NCBI GenBank assembly: GCA_947474205.1 | Contig: CANJIC010000008.1 | Coordinates: 1 to 19,078, forward strand | DNA length: 19,078 nucleotides | From: Planctomycetaceae bacterium | GTDB lineage: Bacteria > Planctomycetota > Phycisphaerae > Phycisphaerales > SM1A02 | Reading direction: 5' to 3' | Shown here: positions 15,538-19,078 of the stretch, piece by piece | Position numbering within the stretch: position 1 is the stretch's first letter | Layout of the letters: each line of letters opens with the position of its first letter | Position numbers and translations under genes: made by a program | The notes under the pieces: model-generated | What the model was told of the DNA's origin: nothing | The model's input: the letters and a program-made list of their open reading frames with translations, nothing else | The model's database searches: none

Positions 15538-16111
15538 GAGCAGCCTTCAATGCCGCCTTGCGGTCTCCATATTGTCGATAGAGGCGCAGAGCGTAAAAGA
15601 ACAACGCGAACCAAGGAACTAGATCAATCACCACAGCGACTGGCATCCATACAATTTTCTGCGGATCTTCCCACAAGCGATCCTTGCCCATTTCAAGGCA
15701 CGCTCCACTTGCGTCAAATTCCGCGCTTGGCGGAAAGAGTTCGTCATTGCGCGTGGTCACCCACACGCGAGCCACTTGAATCATTGGCCAGCCGGCTCCA
15801 AGCGTGGCGACACGAGTGCCGCGTTCGTACTGATCCATCGGTGACATTGCTGCCACGGCCCACGCGGGTGGTGAACCGACTTCTTCCACTTGACTCAGCA
15901 GCGGCGCGTATGCCTTCACACCATTGACCCAGCCCACGCCGATCGCCTCGTGATGTGAAACAGTCCACGGGTCGCGGCCGTTTGCGATCCAAGTATCAAT
16001 ATCCACAAGGTGCACGCCAACAACCATGAAGACGCTCCAAGCCGTAACACATACAGAGATGAATGCCGCGGACACAAGTGCCAATACCGCATCTGCAATC
16101 TTTCCATGCAT
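15512..16111 (-). CDS. Hypothetical two-TM membrane protein
   Basis: A 199-residue protein with one helix near the N-terminus (about 8-36, 'ALVSAAFISVCVTAWSVFMV') and one near the C-terminus (about 155-180, 'VAVVIDLVPWFALFFYALRL'). The polar region of about 115 residues between them is probably on the outside. The tail is basic and Ala-rich. Its ATG shares one base with the helicase stop (TAATG), so it is coupled to the helicase gene. Its 3' end overlaps the opposite-strand 83-aa gene by 26 bp. No family is recognised. Confidence 0.75.
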   Translation of the reverse strand: MHGKIADAVLALVSAAFISVCVTAWSVFMVVGVHLVDIDTWIANGRDPWTVSHHEAIGVGWVNGVKAYAPLLSQVEEVGSPPAWAVAAMSPMDQYERGTRVATLGAGWPMIQVARVWVTTRNDELFPPSAEFDASGACLEMGKDRLWEDPQKIVWMPVAVVIDLVPWFALFFYALRLYRQYGDRKAALKAALRASAAVE

Positions 16112-17505
16112 TAGCGTGGTCCTTGCTTAGGCTTGATTCCCTTTCCAACACTTACTTTCGCGCCGATTGGTTTGTTGGATTGTTTGCCACGCAAGCGCCC
16201 CTTTTGTGCGGCGGCATTTTCGCGCGCGGTCTTGGCCACTTTCAAACGGCCGCTTAAAGCCATGATCATTTTTGTGCTGCGTCGAAGCGGACGATTCACA
16301 CCTGTTGCTTCCGGCTTTTGCTGTGGAGCTAGGCCGCGTTTCTTTGGAGCAACGCGCGCGGCCTCTGGATCAGGCGTTAAATCAGGTGAAATGTCCAGCG
16401 CCAGCGCCACGCGGCCCCAACGCGCGCGGTCGCGCACTTCAACAAACACAAATGATTCACCAAATTCACTGGCATGTCCAGCGCGGCCAATGCGATGGAT
16501 CACATCGTCATCCATTGGCGGCAAGTCGTAATTCACCACGCAACGAATTGCCGGCACATGCAGTCCGCGCGCTGCGACATCGGTGGCAACCAACACGCGG
16601 TTCAGGCCAGTGCGCAATCCATCAAGCGCGGCCTCGCGCTGCTTTTGCGAGCGATCGCCATGCAACAAACCGGTGGGAATATTGTTTCGATTCAGCGCCG
16701 TGGCAACCCAGCCCGCACGACGGCGCGTGCGCGTGAACACCAACACGCCTTTGCGCGTGGGCTCTTTCAACAAATGTAAAAGCAGCGGCGTCTTGCCCGC
16801 GTCGCGGCAGTCGTAGGCGGTGGGAATGGTGCGCGCCGCGGTGGAACTGCCGCCGTAACGGAACGGTTCGCGCACCACTTGATCGGCCAGGTCCTCAACG
16901 GCGCGGCGCAATGTTGCGGTGTACAAAAGTGTTTGTCGTTCCGCGGGCATGCGCTCAATCAATGAGCGCACTTGCGGAGCGAAGCCCATGTCAAGCATGC
17001 GATCGGCTTCATCAATCACGGTCATTTGCACCCACGCCAGCGAGCACGCGTCCAATTCTAAAAGTTCACGCACGCGACCTGGCGTTCCAACCAACACATC
17101 AACGCCCGCGCGTAGCGCCGCAACCTGCGTGGAAATAGCGCTTTTGCCCCACACCACTGCGGAGCGCAAAACAGTTCCACCCAGAAGTTGCTCGGCCTCT
17201 TTGCCAATTTGCTGCGCCAGTTCGCGCGTGGGCGCCAATACAAGCGCGCGCAATCGGGCGCGAGAATCGGCGAATCGTTTTCCATGTTCATTGGGTTTGT
17301 CGGCGCGCAAGCGCGTGGCGATGGGCAACAAGTACGCCAATGTTTTTCCAGTGCCAGTTGGAGCCACGGCCACAATGTCGCGGCCCGTGATCGCGGCGGC
17401 CAATGTTCCCGCCTGCACCTCGGTTGGCTTGGTGATATTGCTGCGCGTTAAAAATGGAATGAGCAGCGGATCAACGCCGAGGGTCTTGAAGTCTTGCACA
17501 ACCAC
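16111..17505 (-). CDS. DEAD-box RNA helicase with altered motifs
   Basis: A 464-residue RhlE-like ATP-dependent RNA helicase. Motifs in order: Q31 region, motif I APTGTGKT (48-55), Ia PTRELA (92-97), Ib TPGR (141-144), II DEAD (165-168), III TAT (196-198) in place of SAT, IV LVFTRT, V ATDVAARGLHVP (307-318), VI HRIGRAGH (337-344). Two normally conserved residues are His: motif V has H316 where Asp is usual, and motif VI has H344 where the final Arg is usual. The C-terminal 90 residues are Lys/Arg-rich and disordered-looking, as in RNA-binding tails. Start is GTG 17505 without a clear ribosome-binding site; a second GTG at 17502 is possible. It would act on structured RNA or ribosome assembly in the cytoplasm. 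Confidence 0.93.
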   Translation of the reverse strand: MVVQDFKTLGVDPLLIPFLTRSNITKPTEVQAGTLAAAITGRDIVAVAPTGTGKTLAYLLPIATRLRADKPNEHGKRFADSRARLRALVLAPTRELAQQIGKEAEQLLGGTVLRSAVVWGKSAISTQVAALRAGVDVLVGTPGRVRELLELDACSLAWVQMTVIDEADRMLDMGFAPQVRSLIERMPAERQTLLYTATLRRAVEDLADQVVREPFRYGGSSTAARTIPTAYDCRDAGKTPLLLHLLKEPTRKGVLVFTRTRRRAGWVATALNRNNIPTGLLHGDRSQKQREAALDGLRTGLNRVLVATDVAARGLHVPAIRCVVNYDLPPMDDDVIHRIGRAGHASEFGESFVFVEVRDRARWGRVALALDISPDLTPDPEAARVAPKKRGLAPQQKPEATGVNRPLRRSTKMIMALSGRLKVAKTARENAAAQKGRLRGKQSNKPIGAKVSVGKGIKPKQGPR

Positions 17506-17506
17506 A

Positions 17507-17563
17507 GGCTAGCGACTGCGGGCACGCGCGGTTCACAAGTTTGAATTGGCTCCGGCGCTAGCC
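17507..17563. repeat. Inverted repeat upstream of helicase
   Basis: GGCTAGCG (17507-17514) and CGCTAGCC (17556-17563) are perfect 8-bp complements 41 bp apart. Each contains the self-palindrome GCTAGC. They fill the gap between the amidohydrolase-like stop and the helicase start, the inner arm ending just before the GTG. It may be an operator or leader hairpin. Confidence 0.45.
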
Positions 17564-17582
17564 GACTTTGGACATGCGCTAC

Positions 17583-18953
17583 TTACACAGGTTTAAGAAC
17601 TGGCGCCAGCACTGGCGTGGTGGCAGGCAACAATCCCATGCGTTGATATTTCTCACGGTACTTCACATCAAGGCGCTTTTGACGATCTCCAAAATCAAGG
17701 CGCCGACCTTCCGAGAAAATCACGACGGGTTCGGTGGTCATTTCAAGCGGCTCGCCAGAAGCAATTTGCAACGTGGCCAACTTTCCTGGCGCGATTGAAC
17801 CCAATCGATCGCCAACACCCGCGATCTGCGCCGCGCTACTGGTGACGCTTTGCAGCGCCATATCGCGCGGCAATCCATACGCGGCCGCGGTGGCCGCATG
17901 ATCGGGCAAATGGCGCTCATTGCTGGGATCGCTGCCGGTGGCAATGCAAAATACAATTCCAGCGTCCGCCAATTTTTTTGCCAGAGCGTAAATCGCGTCC
18001 ACCGAATCTGCGCGCCTTCCAGGCAATCGATGCGTTCCCGCGATGACAACGGGAACCTTCATTTCTTTCAGCAGAGCAACGCAACTTGCGGCGCCGGCGC
18101 CACCCCAAATAATTGGTTTTAGATTTTTGCTTTTGGCCCACAGCAACGCGCTTTCAATTTGCCCCGGCGAGTTGGCCACAAAATAAATCGGCTCCTCGCC
18201 TTTCAGCACGCCGATCATATTTTCAAAACGCAAATCGCCTTCCGTCTTGGGGTCTTTCTCGCGCGCCAACATCCACGTCTTGGCGCGCTCAAAGAAAGTG
18301 TCAATCTCCTTCAAGTTTTTAGCGGCGTCCTTCTTCTGGTCCTCCACGCTTTTATCCATCCATGGCGCAACAATGGGCTCCGTCATTGGCCAATTCACCA
18401 CCAAGCCCGCGCGCGGCATAAGCGTTTGGTCCTCGCTGGTCCAACCATCAACGCGCATAACGCTGGCGTGGCCAGCAACAACGCCGCTTTGCGGAAATAC
18501 AACCGTGTTCAACACGCCACCCGAGCGCGCCACAGGAATTAAATCGCTGTCGGGGTTCACCGCCACACACGCGCGGATTTCAGGGTGAAACGAGCCAAAT
18601 TCGTTGCGATCGTCGGTGGCCGATACTTGCTGCACTTCGACCAGTCCAAGCTGGCTTCCCACATGGATAAATCCTGGCAACACGCTGAAGCCCGCGCAAT
18701 CAAATTTGTCGCAACCGGCCGCAAGAGTTGGCGCGTCGCCAGCGCCAACCGCGGTGATGACGCCTTTGTCAAAGATCACATAGCCGCGATCAATGGTGGC
18801 TTGACCAGGCACCGCGGTGTAAATGCGCGCGTTCACCAAGGCCACGGGTTTTTGTTGCGCCTGCGCTGGAATCTGATCGCTCTGAGCCGCAGCGATTGCG
18901 CACAGAGAAAGCGCACACACAAGTCCAAGAATTATTTTCGTTGAGCCAATCAT
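17583..18953 (-). CDS. Exported amidohydrolase-fold protein lacking the HxH motif
   Basis: A 456-residue protein with signal peptide 'MIGSTKIILGLVCALSLCAI' ending near AAAQS, so it is exported. The small beta domain 'VALVNARIYTAVPG' and the C-terminal 'RLGSIAPGKLATLQIASGEPL' are hallmarks of the metal-dependent amidohydrolase superfamily. At the first metal site, where 'PGxIDxHxH' is expected, it reads P93-G-F-I-H97-V-G99-S-Q101, so both His ligands and the Asp are replaced. It may bind a substrate without hydrolysing it. ATG 18953 is fixed by GAGGAGG eight bases upstream and by overlap (ATGA) with the upstream gene; a longer frame from 19010 has no such support. Confidence 0.85.
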   Translation of the reverse strand: MIGSTKIILGLVCALSLCAIAAAQSDQIPAQAQQKPVALVNARIYTAVPGQATIDRGYVIFDKGVITAVGAGDAPTLAAGCDKFDCAGFSVLPGFIHVGSQLGLVEVQQVSATDDRNEFGSFHPEIRACVAVNPDSDLIPVARSGGVLNTVVFPQSGVVAGHASVMRVDGWTSEDQTLMPRAGLVVNWPMTEPIVAPWMDKSVEDQKKDAAKNLKEIDTFFERAKTWMLAREKDPKTEGDLRFENMIGVLKGEEPIYFVANSPGQIESALLWAKSKNLKPIIWGGAGAASCVALLKEMKVPVVIAGTHRLPGRRADSVDAIYALAKKLADAGIVFCIATGSDPSNERHLPDHAATAAAYGLPRDMALQSVTSSAAQIAGVGDRLGSIAPGKLATLQIASGEPLEMTTEPVVIFSEGRRLDFGDRQKRLDVKYREKYQRMGLLPATTPVLAPVLKPV

Positions 18954-19078
18954 TTGCCAGCCTCCTCTAAAAGAATTTTCCAGCCTTCGCTTGAACCGCC
19001 GCAACCGCAATCGCCAGGACCCATGGTGTCAGGGTCGCGGCCGCGACGCACTTGATCAACCAACGCCTCGCGGCGCAC
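18950..19078 (-). CDS. 3' end of upstream gene, function unknown
   Basis: The last 42 codons and TGA of a gene entering from the right edge. The visible tail reads 'VRREALVDQVRRGRDPDTM', then 'GPGDCGCGGSSEGW' and 'KILLEEAGK'. The CGCGG is notable but not diagnostic. Its stop overlaps the ATG of the amidohydrolase-like gene, and its last codons contain that gene's GAGGAGG ribosome-binding site. A second, active amidohydrolase would be a natural partner, but nothing visible proves it. Confidence 0.7.
   Translation of the reverse strand: MRREALVDQVRRGRDPDTMGPGDCGCGGSSEGWKILLEEAGK

Noticed and set aside
18954..19010. 19-residue longer start for the amidohydrolase-like protein
   Set aside because: It would precede the signal peptide with a basic stretch and overlap the upstream gene by 61 bp; the GAGGAGG site and ATGA overlap favour 18953.

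Overview
The window is a compact bacterial chromosome segment of moderate GC. Intergenic gaps are short, codons mostly end in G or C, and several gene pairs overlap by 1-4 bp. The best guess is a Planctomycetota bacterium, possibly of the Phycisphaerae. The grounds are secreted RCC1-repeat proteins, a 7Fe-type ferredoxin, a small 'RRxGxxRR' protein, membrane proteins of a type I associate with planctomycetes, and a free-standing Lys/Ala-rich micro-protein. There is no rRNA or lineage marker, so this is an inference. No CRISPR array, phage, transposase or obvious horizontally acquired island is visible.

Layout, left to right. Positions 1-679 (-) hold a secreted RCC1-repeat protein cut by the window edge. 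Positions 963-2198 (-) hold a membrane-anchored LysM/L,D-transpeptidase with four 12-bp iterons upstream. 5-formyltetrahydrofolate cyclo-ligase (-) and glmS (+) diverge from a 129-bp gap. glmS converges on clpB (-), which lies behind an orphan BtuF-like binding protein (-). A tRNA-Gln(CTG) with its own terminator follows (-), then a lipoprotein/EamA-transporter pair (-) coupled by a GTGA overlap. A PDZ lipoprotein (+) diverges from that pair. Positions 11285-13527 (-) form an operon of dapB, an M16-family protein lacking its zinc motif, and an 86-aa unknown. Divergent from dapB is a 20-residue Lys/Ala-rich gene (+) with its own promoter candidate, leader hairpin and strong terminator, followed by a ferredoxin (+). 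Positions 14299-16111 hold small proteins of unknown function, three of them membrane proteins. Positions 16111-17505 (-) hold a DEAD-box helicase. The right end holds an amidohydrolase-fold protein without its metal-binding HxH (-), coupled to the 3' end of another gene.

Functional themes. Three genes contribute to peptidoglycan: glmS (glucosamine-6-phosphate for UDP-GlcNAc), dapB (diaminopimelate/lysine) and the L,D-transpeptidase (cross-linking). Housekeeping functions are ClpB disaggregase, folate salvage, an RNA helicase, a ferredoxin and a tRNA. Most of the window is ordinary core genome.

The most unusual items are the 20-aa basic micro-gene and its regulatory region, the 12-bp iterons before the L,D-transpeptidase, and three proteins that keep a family fold but lack canonical catalytic residues (M16, amidohydrolase, and, more mildly, the helicase).
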